Position numbers and translations under genes: made by a program. From a bacterium (lineage in GTDB: Bacteria > JAMCPX01), in contig JAJYLN010000002.1 in assembly GCA_021787665.1 (NCBI GenBank), positions 189,580 through 253,579 on the forward strand: DNA of 64,000 nt, read 5' to 3'. This document shows positions 8,269 to 17,119 of this stretch, piece by piece. The notes beneath the pieces were generated by a model, which did no database searches, had not been told where the DNA came from, and was given only the letters and a program-made list of their open reading frames with translations. Each line of letters starts with the position of its first letter. Position 1 is the stretch's first letter.

Positions 8269-8693
8269 ATACCTATATTCTGGACACCTCAGTCGTGGTC
8301 AAATGGTTTAGCAGCCATAGCGAGGATGATCGTGTGGCATCGCTTCGTTTAAGACAGGACATCCTGAATGGGGAGTGTGCGGTCGTTGCTCCAACCCTTC
8401 TATTCTATGAGCTTGCCAATGCATTAAGGTATAACCCGCGATTTAATGCAAAGGATGTCAATGACGCTGTCAACAGCGTTATGGAGATGGGATTTGAAGT
8501 TTATGGCGTCGAGGTAGATACCATGGCACAGGCCGTTGAGATGGCTTTCAGATTCCATGTTGCCGTCTATGATACTTACTTCCTTGCAGTGTCACAGACA
8601 AAAAAGAAGCCGCTGCTGACGGCGGATTACAGGTTTGCCGATCGTATGAAGGGGTTTAAGAATATAATAAAGCTCTCGGATTTCGTGCCCTGA
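8247..8693 (+). CDS. PIN-domain ribonuclease toxin (VapC-like)
   Basis: From the ATG at 8247 the protein has about 148 residues. It shows the PIN catalytic acidic residues: Asp in YILDTSVVVKW, Glu in FYELANAL, Asp in VAVYDTYFLAVS, and Asp in LLTADYRFADRM. PIN toxins are Mg2+-dependent RNases that cut tRNA or rRNA and arrest translation. All expected carboxylates are present, so the enzyme is probably active and held by the overlapping upstream antitoxin. An in-frame ATG at 8220 would give a longer N-terminus that fits the family less well. Confidence 0.85.
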   Translation: MEKNLTVNTYILDTSVVVKWFSSHSEDDRVASLRLRQDILNGECAVVAPTLLFYELANALRYNPRFNAKDVNDAVNSVMEMGFEVYGVEVDTMAQAVEMAFRFHVAVYDTYFLAVSQTKKKPLLTADYRFADRMKGFKNIIKLSDFVP

Positions 8694-8725
8694 TCAAATC
8701 CTTCAATCTTTACCGTCAATCCTCT

Positions 8726-8779
8726 ACTCCTAACTCACTAAACTCTCAACTCCCCAACTCTTTAACTCCCAACTCTAAA
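8726..8779. repeat. Low-complexity AACTC-rich stretch
   Basis: A pyrimidine-rich run of imperfect AACTC/AACTCCC units follows the VapC stop and runs into flippase relic 3. It probably arose by slippage; no coding sense is seen on the plus strand. Confidence 0.4.
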
Positions 8780-8818
8780 CTGTTTCAGATACCCCAGGTA
8801 CCGTTTCTTCTTGCATAT
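8762..8818 (-). pseudogene. Relic of a flippase C-terminus, copy 3
   Basis: The minus strand reads CKKKRYLGYLKQFRVGS and stop (TAA at 8764-8762), matching the RYLGYVRQF ends of copies 1 and 2. Only about 17 codons survive. It abuts the start region of the intact, oppositely oriented flippase gene. Confidence 0.45.
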
Positions 8819-8849
8819 CAGGGTCTTTTTGATATGCAATAAAGGCTAT

Positions 8850-10415
8850 ATGGAAGACAATCAGTATCAGGGCCCTCAATTGCAGCCAGACATGCCTTCC
8901 CAGTACGGTAAAAAGATCGTAAAGAATGCCGTATCGAATTACGTCGGTATGGCCGTGGCTATTATAGTCACTTTTTTCCTTTCTCCTTTCATAATACACC
9001 ACCTGGGGAATGCTGCTTATGGTTTATGGGCGTTGTTTCAATCTTTGTTCGGTTACTTTGGGCTGCTTGACTTAGGGTTGAGCACGGCCTCTGTCAAATA
9101 TATAGCACAGTATAAGGCACTTAATGATAAGAAGAGCATAGATACAATTGTTTCAACCTTATTCACCACGTATTTGGTGATAGGCACGCTCTCATTGGCT
9201 ATTGCCTTAATCTTATCACTCTTTATAACCAGGCTCTTTAACATTCCTCCAGAATTGAGCCTTATAGCGAGAGAGGCAATTATAATCGGCGGTTTTAATT
9301 CATTGATAACTTTTTCTTATGGCATAATGAATGGGACATTGGCTGGGTATCAAAGGTACGATATCATCAATATCATAGGGGTCGCGCGCTACGTCCTTTA
9401 TGTGCCTGCGGTGATACTGTTATTGGAAGCAGGACAAGGCGTGCTTTTCTTGTTTTATTTGAATCTGTTCCTGGCAATAATAGTTCTGATATTTGTTTAT
9501 TATCTTATCGTTTATAGATTGCAATACGCAACGATAAAATTTCATCTTTTCAGTCTTACCTCTCTTAAAACAGCGTTCGGCTACAGTGTAATAGTTTTTC
9601 TTAATGATATTGCCGGACAAATAGCCAGTACTGTTGGGAATGTAGTTACAGGTATAATGCTCACCATGGCGGATGTTGCCTTTTCTTCGCTTGCCAACAG
9701 GCTGGTCAATTATATGGCTATGCTGGCTACCAATTTTTTAGGCATTACACTGCCAGTTTATTCTGAAATGGATGCTCAGGGAGACAAGGAGAGGATTAAA
9801 AAGTTTTATCTTGAGTTTGTCGTATTGAGTGTGAGTGTGTTTACCCCGGCTATGATGTTTCTCGTTGTATTCCATAAAGATTTTTTTCTTTTGTGGATAG
9901 GCAAAGGTTACGATAAGGCTGCTGTGTTAGCCCTGCTGTTGGGAATAGGAGTGTACATACATATACCGTTGGGATACGTAACAGGTATGGTATTGTTCGG
10001 ACTTGCGAAACATTTGTACTTATCCATTACAAATTTTATTACCATGGTGGCAAATATACTTATCACCGTAATATGTATAAAGCGTTTTGGTGTTATCGGG
10101 ATTGGATATAGCTGGATAATTACGAGTGTAACAGCTAATCTTCTTATCACAAGGTATACCAATAAATTGTTACATGTTGGATTATATGAATATTTGAAGA
10201 CCATTATACCTCCAGCTTTTTTTGGCATTTTTGCTCTATTGTTTTATTACCTTGCCAGTCATTATTCTCCTCCACACCATTTTGTCATACTCGCTATTGA
10301 CGGAACAATAGGGTTTGTTATATACATGATTATGTTTTTCTTTTTTGGTTTATCAAAATTACAGAAAGAAAGGTATATATACATTCTTAAATCGTTTGGT
10401 AATAAGTTTATATAA
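8850..10415 (+). CDS. Polysaccharide flippase (Wzx/MATE-like, MOP superfamily)
   Basis: Using the ATG at 8850 (AAAGG about six bases upstream) the protein has 521 residues with roughly 12-14 hydrophobic helices across its whole length. The first helix is preceded by KKIVKNAVSNYVGMAVAIIV, a typical MOP flippase opening, and GLLDLGLSTASVKYIAQY matches the conserved loop near residues 75-90. Wzx proteins move undecaprenyl-linked oligosaccharides across the inner membrane. The C-terminus (FFFFGLSKLQKERYIYILKS) matches the three minus-strand relics nearby. The gene is AT-rich compared with the core genes and leads into the AT-rich amino-sugar genes, suggesting acquisition as a block. Confidence 0.85.
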   Translation: MEDNQYQGPQLQPDMPSQYGKKIVKNAVSNYVGMAVAIIVTFFLSPFIIHHLGNAAYGLWALFQSLFGYFGLLDLGLSTASVKYIAQYKALNDKKSIDTIVSTLFTTYLVIGTLSLAIALILSLFITRLFNIPPELSLIAREAIIIGGFNSLITFSYGIMNGTLAGYQRYDIINIIGVARYVLYVPAVILLLEAGQGVLFLFYLNLFLAIIVLIFVYYLIVYRLQYATIKFHLFSLTSLKTAFGYSVIVFLNDIAGQIASTVGNVVTGIMLTMADVAFSSLANRLVNYMAMLATNFLGITLPVYSEMDAQGDKERIKKFYLEFVVLSVSVFTPAMMFLVVFHKDFFLLWIGKGYDKAAVLALLLGIGVYIHIPLGYVTGMVLFGLAKHLYLSITNFITMVANILITVICIKRFGVIGIGYSWIITSVTANLLITRYTNKLLHVGLYEYLKTIIPPAFFGIFALLFYYLASHYSPPHHFVILAIDGTIGFVIYMIMFFFFGLSKLQKERYIYILKSFGNKFI

Positions 10416-10480
10416 AAACAAACAAAACTTAGTTAGTCCGATTAAAAATGTCTTATAAAAGCGGAGTAACAAGAGAGTTT

Positions 10481-10972
10481 ATGGATATACGAAAGAAAGA
10501 AAAATTTATTCACTCGCATGCCATTGTGGAAAAAGGTGCAAAAATAGGTGAAGGAACGGAGGTTTGGGCATTCGTACATATTCTTGGAGGTGCAAAAATA
10601 GGAGCTGGTTGTAACATTTGCGATCATGTATTTATAGAAAATGATGTAATAATTGGGAATAGAGTGACTATAAAATCTGGTGTACAACTGTGGGATGGAG
10701 TGAGAATAAAGGATGATGTGTTTATAGGTCCGAATGTAACGTTTACCAATGATAAATTTCCACGTAGTAAGCAGTATCCATCTCGATTTTTGGAAACTAT
10801 TGTTAAAAATGGGGCCAGCATAGGTGCTAACGCTACCATATTACCTAATATTACTATAGGGGAAAAAGCCATGATTGGTGCTGGCTCTGTTGTTACGCAT
10901 AATGTGCCTGATTATGCTATGGTTGTAGGTAATCCATCACGCCTTATTAGGATATTAAAAAAGAAAAAATGA
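10481..10972 (+). CDS. Left-handed beta-helix sugar N-acetyltransferase (FdtC/QdtC/WlbB-like)
   Basis: The protein has about 163 residues from the ATG at 10481, which has an AGAGAG-like site just upstream; an ATG at 10448 would add 11 residues. It is built of hexapeptide repeats ([40 protein letters not shown]) and ends [20 protein letters not shown]. It contains the loop [18 protein letters not shown] seen in acetyltransferases acting on 3-amino sugars. Next to a 3,4-ketoisomerase and an aminotransferase, the likely reaction is N-acetylation of a dTDP-3-amino-3,6-dideoxyhexose. The gene is very AT-rich. Its stop overlaps the next start (ATGA). Confidence 0.8.
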   Translation: MDIRKKEKFIHSHAIVEKGAKIGEGTEVWAFVHILGGAKIGAGCNICDHVFIENDVIIGNRVTIKSGVQLWDGVRIKDDVFIGPNVTFTNDKFPRSKQYPSRFLETIVKNGASIGANATILPNITIGEKAMIGAGSVVTHNVPDYAMVVGNPSRLIRILKKKK

Positions 10973-11376
10973 AAATACAGGATTGTAGGATAATTGAACT
11001 GCCGAAGGTTGTAGATCCACGAGGTAATTTAACACCTATCGAAAGCAGGAAAGATATTCCGTTTGAAATCAAACGTGTTTATTATCTTTATGACGTACCC
11101 GGTGGCGAAGCGCGTGGAGGTCATGCACATAAAAATTTACTGCAGTTTATTATAGCCATTTCTGGCAGCTTTGATGTTGTTTTGGATGATGGCACAAACA
11201 AGAAAAGGTTCCATTTGAACCGCGCCTATTATGGACTGTATATCCCGTCGATGATCTGGAGAGAACTGGATAATTTTTCTTCCGCGTCCGTATGTTTGGT
11301 CTTGGCTTCTGAGCCATATTCAGCAAACGATTATATAAGGGATTATGACGAATTTCTTAAAGCTGTAAGAACTTGA
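10969..11376 (+). CDS. fdtA: dTDP-4-dehydro-6-deoxyglucose 3,4-ketoisomerase (FdtA/QdtA family)
   Basis: The protein has 135 residues forming a cupin fold of the FdtA/WxcM-like family. Family marks include [20 protein letters not shown], the conserved [20 protein letters not shown] with the catalytic histidines, and [18 protein letters not shown]. The family moves the keto group of dTDP-4-keto-6-deoxyglucose from C4 to C3, giving the Fuc3N (FdtA) or Qui3N (QdtA) branch; sequence alone does not tell which. It overlaps the upstream acetyltransferase and is three bases before the aminotransferase, so the three genes form one pathway cassette. The rmlA/rmlB genes for the precursor are not in this window. 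Confidence 0.88.
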   Translation: MKIQDCRIIELPKVVDPRGNLTPIESRKDIPFEIKRVYYLYDVPGGEARGGHAHKNLLQFIIAISGSFDVVLDDGTNKKRFHLNRAYYGLYIPSMIWRELDNFSSASVCLVLASEPYSANDYIRDYDEFLKAVRT

Positions 11377-11379
11377 ACT

Positions 11380-12486
11380 ATGGGAATTCCTTTCTTGGAT
11401 CTTAAAGACCAGTACGTAGAATTAAAAGAAGAATTGGATAATGCCTACGATAGAGTCATGAAAAGCGGCTGGTTTATCATGGGCAGAGAGCTTGAAGCAT
11501 TTGAACGGGAATTTGCTGATTATTGTGAAGCCAGATACTGCATCGGGGTCGGGAATGGGCTGGATGCACTCCATTTGATACTGAGGGCCTATGGCATAAG
11601 CGCAGGTGAGGAGGTCATAGTACCTGCTAATACCTACATTGCTACGTGGCTCGCAATATCTTATGCAGGTGCCAAACCGGTGCCGGTGGAACCGGATGAA
11701 AGGACTTACAATATCAATCCGCTGCTTATTGAAGCCGCTGTTACAAAAAAAACGAAAGCGATTATACCCGTGCATTTGTACGGCCAGCCTGCTGATATGG
11801 ATCCGATTCTCAAGATTGCAGATAAATACAAATTGAAAGTGATAGAGGATGCGGCGCAGGCCCACGGCGCAAAATATAGGGGTAAAAGGGTCGGCAGTAT
11901 TGGCGATGCAGCAGGTTTTAGCTTTTACCCCGCAAAAAATCTTGGAGCCTTTGGGGACGGTGGGGCTGTGGTAACCGATGATAAAGAACTTGCAGGAAAG
12001 ATTCGGGTGATGAGGAACTATGGATCTAAAGTCAAATATTACAACGAGGTCAAGGGCTTTAATTCGAGACTGGATGAATTGCAGGCAGCGTTTTTACGAG
12101 TCAAGCTTTCCATGTTGGATGGGTGGAATACAAGGCGTTCGAAAATAGCCCGGCAATACTTGTCAGAGCTAAAGGATGTATCGAAATTGATTTTACCTTT
12201 CGTTCCCGCTTGGGCAGAGCCTGTCTGGCACCTTTTTGTCATCAGGCATCCTAAAAGGGACATGCTCCGGAAGCGTTTGAAAAAAAAGGGCATAGATACG
12301 CTCATTCATTATCCAGTCCCTCCACATTTATCTGAAGCATACTCTGCGGATTCCAGGTTCGGTAAAATGAAATTACCGGTTACGGAATCAATTGCGAGTG
12401 ATGTGTTGAGTTTACCGATGAGCCCATATATGGATAATGAAGCAGTACATCTGATTAAACAGGCATTATCCGGGATAGGATTGTGA
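11380..12486 (+). CDS. fdtB: dTDP-3-amino-3,6-dideoxyhexose aminotransferase (DegT/DnrJ/EryC1 family)
   Basis: The protein has 368 residues typical of PLP-dependent sugar aminotransferases. It starts [20 protein letters not shown], has the cofactor-site stretch [20 protein letters not shown], and the PLP lysine in [20 protein letters not shown]. FdtB/QdtB enzymes use glutamate to aminate C3 of the keto sugar. The position three bases after the ketoisomerase gene, with an acetyltransferase in the same cassette, supports dTDP-Fuc3NAc or dTDP-Qui3NAc synthesis for a surface glycan. GC content is higher than in the two preceding genes. Confidence 0.9.
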   Translation: MGIPFLDLKDQYVELKEELDNAYDRVMKSGWFIMGRELEAFEREFADYCEARYCIGVGNGLDALHLILRAYGISAGEEVIVPANTYIATWLAISYAGAKPVPVEPDERTYNINPLLIEAAVTKKTKAIIPVHLYGQPADMDPILKIADKYKLKVIEDAAQAHGAKYRGKRVGSIGDAAGFSFYPAKNLGAFGDGGAVVTDDKELAGKIRVMRNYGSKVKYYNEVKGFNSRLDELQAAFLRVKLSMLDGWNTRRSKIARQYLSELKDVSKLILPFVPAWAEPVWHLFVIRHPKRDMLRKRLKKKGIDTLIHYPVPPHLSEAYSADSRFGKMKLPVTESIASDVLSLPMSPYMDNEAVHLIKQALSGIGL

Positions 12487-12499
12487 CAAAAGACTTTGC

Positions 12500-13423
12500 A
12501 TGGAAATGAGAGGTAGAAAATCATTGGACGTATCGATTGCGACGGTAAACTGGAATACCACATCCATGCTCGATAGATGTATCGATTCCGTAAGGAACAG
12601 CATAGAAGCTATAAGTTATGAAATGTTCGTAATAGACAATGATTCCCATGACATGGATTTTAAGGAAATCGTCGAAAAATACTCCCCCTACAAGAATATT
12701 TTCTTTATAAAGAACAACACGAACGAAGGTGCAGCGGCCCTTAACAGGATAATCGGCCTTTTTAGAGGACGGTATCTTTTGGTTCTGGGCCCGGATACCA
12801 TAGTAAAGAGAGCAGCGTTGGACAGGATGGTCAGGTTTATGGATACACGAAAAGATGCCGGTTGTACTTCGGCGAAACTGCTTAACCCTGACGGCTCTGT
12901 CCAATTTTACAGTTACAGATTATGGAGTCTCATCATGGTATTTTATTTAAATACATACCTTGGAAGCTTGATAGATTGTCATGCATTTAACCACAGAAAA
13001 CGCAAATATTATTTGGGACAGGATATCCATATCACTGCTGATGGTGTTGAGGTAGAACAGCCTTCAGGGGCCTGTATAATAGTGAGGCCGGAATTACTTG
13101 TCGATGATGGTTATATAATAGATCCGAGGTTCCCATTTTATTATAACGATGTGGATTTAAGCATGCGGATCGCAAAAAAAGGATACAAAATCTATTTACT
13201 GTCGTCTGCCGAGGTCGTTCACTTCATATCTTCTTCTTTTAAGCAGCGAGATGATTTATGGAACGATAAGGAATGTAAGGCAGGTCAGATCAAATACTTC
13301 GAAAAATATTATCCTGCGCAGGTACCCCTCTTAAAGGGGATGTATGCTTTCGATGGTGTGGTAAGAAAATTGCGGAATTTATCTATTTCTGAAAAAATTG
13401 TAAAGCTGATCAAAAAGACATAG
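12500..13423 (+). CDS. Family 2 glycosyltransferase (rhamnosyltransferase-like)
   Basis: The protein has 307 residues. A GT-A domain begins DVSIATVNWNTTSMLDRCID, with MFVIDNDSHDMDF (the usual DNxSxD) and RYLLVLGPDTIVKRAAL (D-x-D equivalent region). The acceptor part has VEQPSGACIIVRPELL and PRFPFYYNDVDLSMRIAKKG, where the Asp pair is typical of rhamnosyltransferase-like GT2 enzymes. It probably adds one sugar during repeat-unit assembly on the cytoplasmic face. It starts 14 nt after the aminotransferase gene and ends the plus-strand cassette, facing the convergent methyltransferase. Confidence 0.85.
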   Translation: MEMRGRKSLDVSIATVNWNTTSMLDRCIDSVRNSIEAISYEMFVIDNDSHDMDFKEIVEKYSPYKNIFFIKNNTNEGAAALNRIIGLFRGRYLLVLGPDTIVKRAALDRMVRFMDTRKDAGCTSAKLLNPDGSVQFYSYRLWSLIMVFYLNTYLGSLIDCHAFNHRKRKYYLGQDIHITADGVEVEQPSGACIIVRPELLVDDGYIIDPRFPFYYNDVDLSMRIAKKGYKIYLLSSAEVVHFISSSFKQRDDLWNDKECKAGQIKYFEKYYPAQVPLLKGMYAFDGVVRKLRNLSISEKIVKLIKKT

Positions 13424-13451
13424 ATCCATGTATCGATAATACGGGTGATCC

Positions 13452-14534
13452 TTAGTGCAGATTTCCTTTCTTTGCCAGCACTGCCTGCAGCTCTTCGCCT
13501 GCATTTCTGCCAATGCCTATAAGCACGCTCTCATGGGCATCGATAAGATTTGCTTTAAGATTTTGTATTAAGGTGTATCTTTCTTTTATACCGAAATCGC
13601 CTGTGCCCTTTGCAGCTTTTTCTTCATATTCCAATGACCAATACAACCGTACTTTCTCATGTACTGTTATCAATTTTCTTATTTGCAGCCCGGCTAAATC
13701 GGATAGTGCAGATAGGGATTTATAGGAATACAGAATTAGATGTCTTGGCGTCTCAAGCGGTCCCCAGTTCTTCCCGAATCTTTTGTAGCCCAAGCTGCCC
13801 ATGTTAGGTGTCCTGATGATTAATTCGCCATCAGGATGTAAAATTCGTTTTACCTCTTTCATAGTTTCAACGGGATTGTGTATATGCTCGAGCACATGGG
13901 TCATAGTAATAAAATGGAAGTAATTGTCAGGGAATTTATGATCGAAGAGGGTGCCTGTCCGTATGTCAAGGCCGAATTTCTCTCTGCCTTTATTAGCCGC
14001 GTTCTCCGACGGCTCTACACCGTAGACTTCCCAACCCAAATTTCTCAATATCCAGATATAATAGCCGGACCCGCACCCTATGTCCAATGCTTTACCCCGG
14101 CTTACATACTTTGGGAAATTGATCTTCGGCAAGCTGTAATATGATCGTTTCCACAAAGGAAACAAAAGATAAGCGATAGGTCTTGCAATGAGGCTGGGCC
14201 TTATTCTTGGCTCGTTCCCAAAATCTTTGTAACGATAAACCTCGTAAAGTATGGTGTTCCTCAAAAAATTTCTCGACCGCCTCATTGCTTCTGATTGTAC
14301 GCATGCCTGTTCATTAATTTGATAAGCAACGTAGTCGTCGGGATAGTAATGAGGTAAGGCCTTAAGTGTTGGCCTTGGTGAGAGATAAAATGCAGAGCAG
14401 CTCATACATTGGTTCAATCCGAATTCCCCGGGAATCCCGTGCAGCCTGTCGGTGTTCTCGAATAAAAACTTCTTTTCTTTTTTCCCGCAAACAGGGCAGA
14501 CGGCAAGTGTCTCGGTCTCTTTTTTTGTCTTCAT
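13452..14534 (-). CDS. Class I SAM-dependent methyltransferase with N-terminal zinc ribbon
   Basis: The protein has 360 residues. The N-terminus has CPVCGKKEKKFLF and a second pair in LNQCMSCSAFYLSPRP, forming a zinc ribbon. The methyltransferase core follows with GKALDIGCGSGYYIWILRNL (SAM site), VYGVEPSENAANKG, and HFITMTHVLEHIHNPVETMK. This architecture is common in polysaccharide clusters, where it methylates a glycan or a sugar nucleotide; the exact acceptor is not deducible. A related zinc-ribbon methyltransferase is encoded at 28196-29071. The gene is convergent with the preceding glycosyltransferase and lies 111 bp downstream of a YfhO-like gene on the same strand. Confidence 0.85.
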   Translation of the reverse strand: MKTKKETETLAVCPVCGKKEKKFLFENTDRLHGIPGEFGLNQCMSCSAFYLSPRPTLKALPHYYPDDYVAYQINEQACVQSEAMRRSRNFLRNTILYEVYRYKDFGNEPRIRPSLIARPIAYLLFPLWKRSYYSLPKINFPKYVSRGKALDIGCGSGYYIWILRNLGWEVYGVEPSENAANKGREKFGLDIRTGTLFDHKFPDNYFHFITMTHVLEHIHNPVETMKEVKRILHPDGELIIRTPNMGSLGYKRFGKNWGPLETPRHLILYSYKSLSALSDLAGLQIRKLITVHEKVRLYWSLEYEEKAAKGTGDFGIKERYTLIQNLKANLIDAHESVLIGIGRNAGEELQAVLAKKGNLH

Positions 14535-14645
14535 TTGTTGCTTAAAGTAACAAAGCGATCAAATACTGTCAATGCGAATGAAAATTCGGTTGAATCGTCT
14601 CCTATTATCCCATACTTGGAAACGCTGTCAGGCTTTGAAGATGGA

Positions 14646-17063
14646 TTATAAAAAAATGGGGACGATAACCATTAAAATACCTATAGCAGAAATGATTAAT
14701 CCGAGTTTGAAAAGGGAAGGTTTATAATTGAACACGACGTTATGTAACCCGGGGTCAAGGATAATACCTCTGAACAGATAATTCGCATGTAAAATTGGCT
14801 GTCTTTGTCCGTCCACCCGCACTTTCCATCCGTCGTCATAGGTATCCGATAATACAAGCACGTCCCTGCACTTATTTAGTACCGTGAGTTTTAAAGTATC
14901 AGGCTGATACGAATCAACGGTTATGTACTCGCCTTTTTTATTAGGGCATGTAGGCATTGTAATATTTTTTCTATTTTCTATTACGACACTGTCGTCGAGC
15001 AGGGCGTCTATATCTGTTCTTACCAATTGTAATGCCTCATCAGGAGAACCAGCTGTTATTACACTATGCGCTAAATAAGCACGGGGTTTATAATTCTTGT
15101 TCTGAAGGAAAATGGATTTTCCTTTCAGGACGTATTTAGAGCTTATCATTTTGTTTGAGGGATAACTGATGTATTTTACATTTATAAGCTCTAAATATTT
15201 TTTTATGTGTTCCATATCAATCCTATATTTTTCTGAATCAACTTGTGTGCTATTCTCTAAAAAAACATAAAATATATTATGAACTGGTTTTCCCTTCAGT
15301 ATCGTTTTAAAAAATCTATCGTATCGTTGGTTCACGGGGAATTCATATCCTCTGATATCACTTATATGGTAGATCATCATCGAATTGGGCAAAAATGTGT
15401 ATCCAAATGCTGTAAAACGGAACAATGATTTGTCTTTTTGCATATAGACTATGGATGGCGGCGCTTGAGGATAAATCCAGTCTTTTTTTACCTGGGGATT
15501 ATAATTGTGTCCGAATAAAAATAGGTCGAAAAACTGGACCGCTACTATCATACCTAATACAAGGTATTCCCACACGGGTGTTCTGATTCTAAAATTCAGC
15601 AAAAGAATGAGTATACCAGCAAAGCATGCTGCCCTGATTATTTCCCTGTAGATCCCGAAATAATTCGACAATGTCCACAAATGATTTATCTCATGCTTAT
15701 GATATAGAATTATTATCATTGTGGATAGTACTAAAATGAGAAAAAGTAAGAGTAAGAGACTTATTTTTAAAGCTAACGTTTTTAGGTATCCGGTAGAAGT
15801 ATTTGTGTTCTTTGTTTGATTTAAAGAATTGCTATGTGCAGTATCTATTATATTTATGCCAAACCCTGCAAGTACAATCATGCCAAATTGATAAATGAAT
15901 ATCAACCTCTGGTTTTGCATATGGGAAAATGCGGGCAGTTTGGTAAATATCTGGAAGAACGGCGGTATGCCGAATGCAATAAGTGATGAGAATAAGGCTA
16001 TGAAGGCAAAGAATAAAACATGTCTGTCTTTGTGTCTTACAGTGATAGCAATGATTGCAAGTATTAACGCTATAACGCCGACATATCCGGATATATCATT
16101 ATAAGTGTAAGGCCCCCACCAATTGTCAGTAGCAGGTGAGCCATAGAATCCGGGTATCAAAAATACCGGCAATGCTCTCAGGGGCAGAAAAAATTTGTTT
16201 GTCCCTGACCTATAGATCCATGTAGCGCTTTTGTACAGCTCCGATAAAAACGGCAGTAGCATTGGGGATGCAATCATAAAGCCCACGATAACGGCGGTAA
16301 GGATATAGCCTGATTTCTTTATGGCGGGTGCTAACACTTTTTTTTCTTTGTATTGCCAGTACAGCAGTACCAATGTATAAATGGCTGCAGCCAGCAGGAT
16401 ATAGGCTGATGTCTCAGGATGCCCCCCGAGGAATTGTATGCCTATAACAAGGGCAAGCCCGGCTATATATTTTAGTCTGTCCGACTGAATGAATTTGTAT
16501 AAAAGGAAAAATAGCCATGGCAGGAATACGGATACATTTGTAGTAGAGTAACCAAGCCATACTATATTGAATGCACAGAACATGAATGTGATAGCTGAAA
16601 ACAGACTTCCTGATAATCCTATATCCAAAGCGCTTATGAAAAGATACATACCGAGACCGGCAAGGAACAGCCGGATAAAGGCACTTATCGCAAATGCAAT
16701 TTTGAAAGGTAATACATAAAAAACAGTATTAACGGGATAGAGTACTGCTGATTGCGCATCAGAAAGAAAAGGTGCACCCATCATGATATAGGGGTTCCAC
16801 AGCGGCAGATGACCATGCCGTATGCTTTCTCTTGCATAATAAAGGGAGGGATAAAAATAAAGAGTCTGATCGCCAAGCAACCAATTCGATGCATGCTCAA
16901 AACCAGGAGGTGCATAATTGCTGTAAGGCGGATAATTAAATAGAGAATCTGTTCCTGAGAGCGCCATACCGGAGAACACTACCCTGTGAAAATAAACAGC
17001 TATACATAGTATTAATATCAGCGAGGCGATTATTGTTTTAGTTCTTGTTTTATTTTTTATCAT
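14646..17063 (-). CDS. YfhO-like polytopic membrane protein (paralogue 1)
   Basis: The protein has 805 residues with 12 or more membrane helices in the first ~500 residues and a soluble extracytoplasmic C-terminal region (including VLVLSDTYDDGWKVRVDGQR), closed by a last helix. The early loop RHGHLPLWNPYIMMGAPFLS with DAQSAVLYP is the hallmark of the YfhO family, which is related to GT-C glycosyltransferases; B. subtilis YfhO is implicated in lipoteichoic acid glycosylation. A membrane-linked sugar transfer role outside the cytoplasm is therefore plausible. The gene is AT-rich. It is a paralogue of the gene at 31730-34144, and the two bracket the central glycan cluster on the same strand. Confidence 0.8.
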   Translation of the reverse strand: MIKNKTRTKTIIASLILILCIAVYFHRVVFSGMALSGTDSLFNYPPYSNYAPPGFEHASNWLLGDQTLYFYPSLYYARESIRHGHLPLWNPYIMMGAPFLSDAQSAVLYPVNTVFYVLPFKIAFAISAFIRLFLAGLGMYLFISALDIGLSGSLFSAITFMFCAFNIVWLGYSTTNVSVFLPWLFFLLYKFIQSDRLKYIAGLALVIGIQFLGGHPETSAYILLAAAIYTLVLLYWQYKEKKVLAPAIKKSGYILTAVIVGFMIASPMLLPFLSELYKSATWIYRSGTNKFFLPLRALPVFLIPGFYGSPATDNWWGPYTYNDISGYVGVIALILAIIAITVRHKDRHVLFFAFIALFSSLIAFGIPPFFQIFTKLPAFSHMQNQRLIFIYQFGMIVLAGFGINIIDTAHSNSLNQTKNTNTSTGYLKTLALKISLLLLLFLILVLSTMIIILYHKHEINHLWTLSNYFGIYREIIRAACFAGILILLLNFRIRTPVWEYLVLGMIVAVQFFDLFLFGHNYNPQVKKDWIYPQAPPSIVYMQKDKSLFRFTAFGYTFLPNSMMIYHISDIRGYEFPVNQRYDRFFKTILKGKPVHNIFYVFLENSTQVDSEKYRIDMEHIKKYLELINVKYISYPSNKMISSKYVLKGKSIFLQNKNYKPRAYLAHSVITAGSPDEALQLVRTDIDALLDDSVVIENRKNITMPTCPNKKGEYITVDSYQPDTLKLTVLNKCRDVLVLSDTYDDGWKVRVDGQRQPILHANYLFRGIILDPGLHNVVFNYKPSLFKLGLIISAIGILMVIVPIFL

Positions 17064-17119
17064 AGATAATGCAGGCAGGTTAATACGTCTAAAAAAAACA
17101 ACTCATTTGGCATAGTGGT

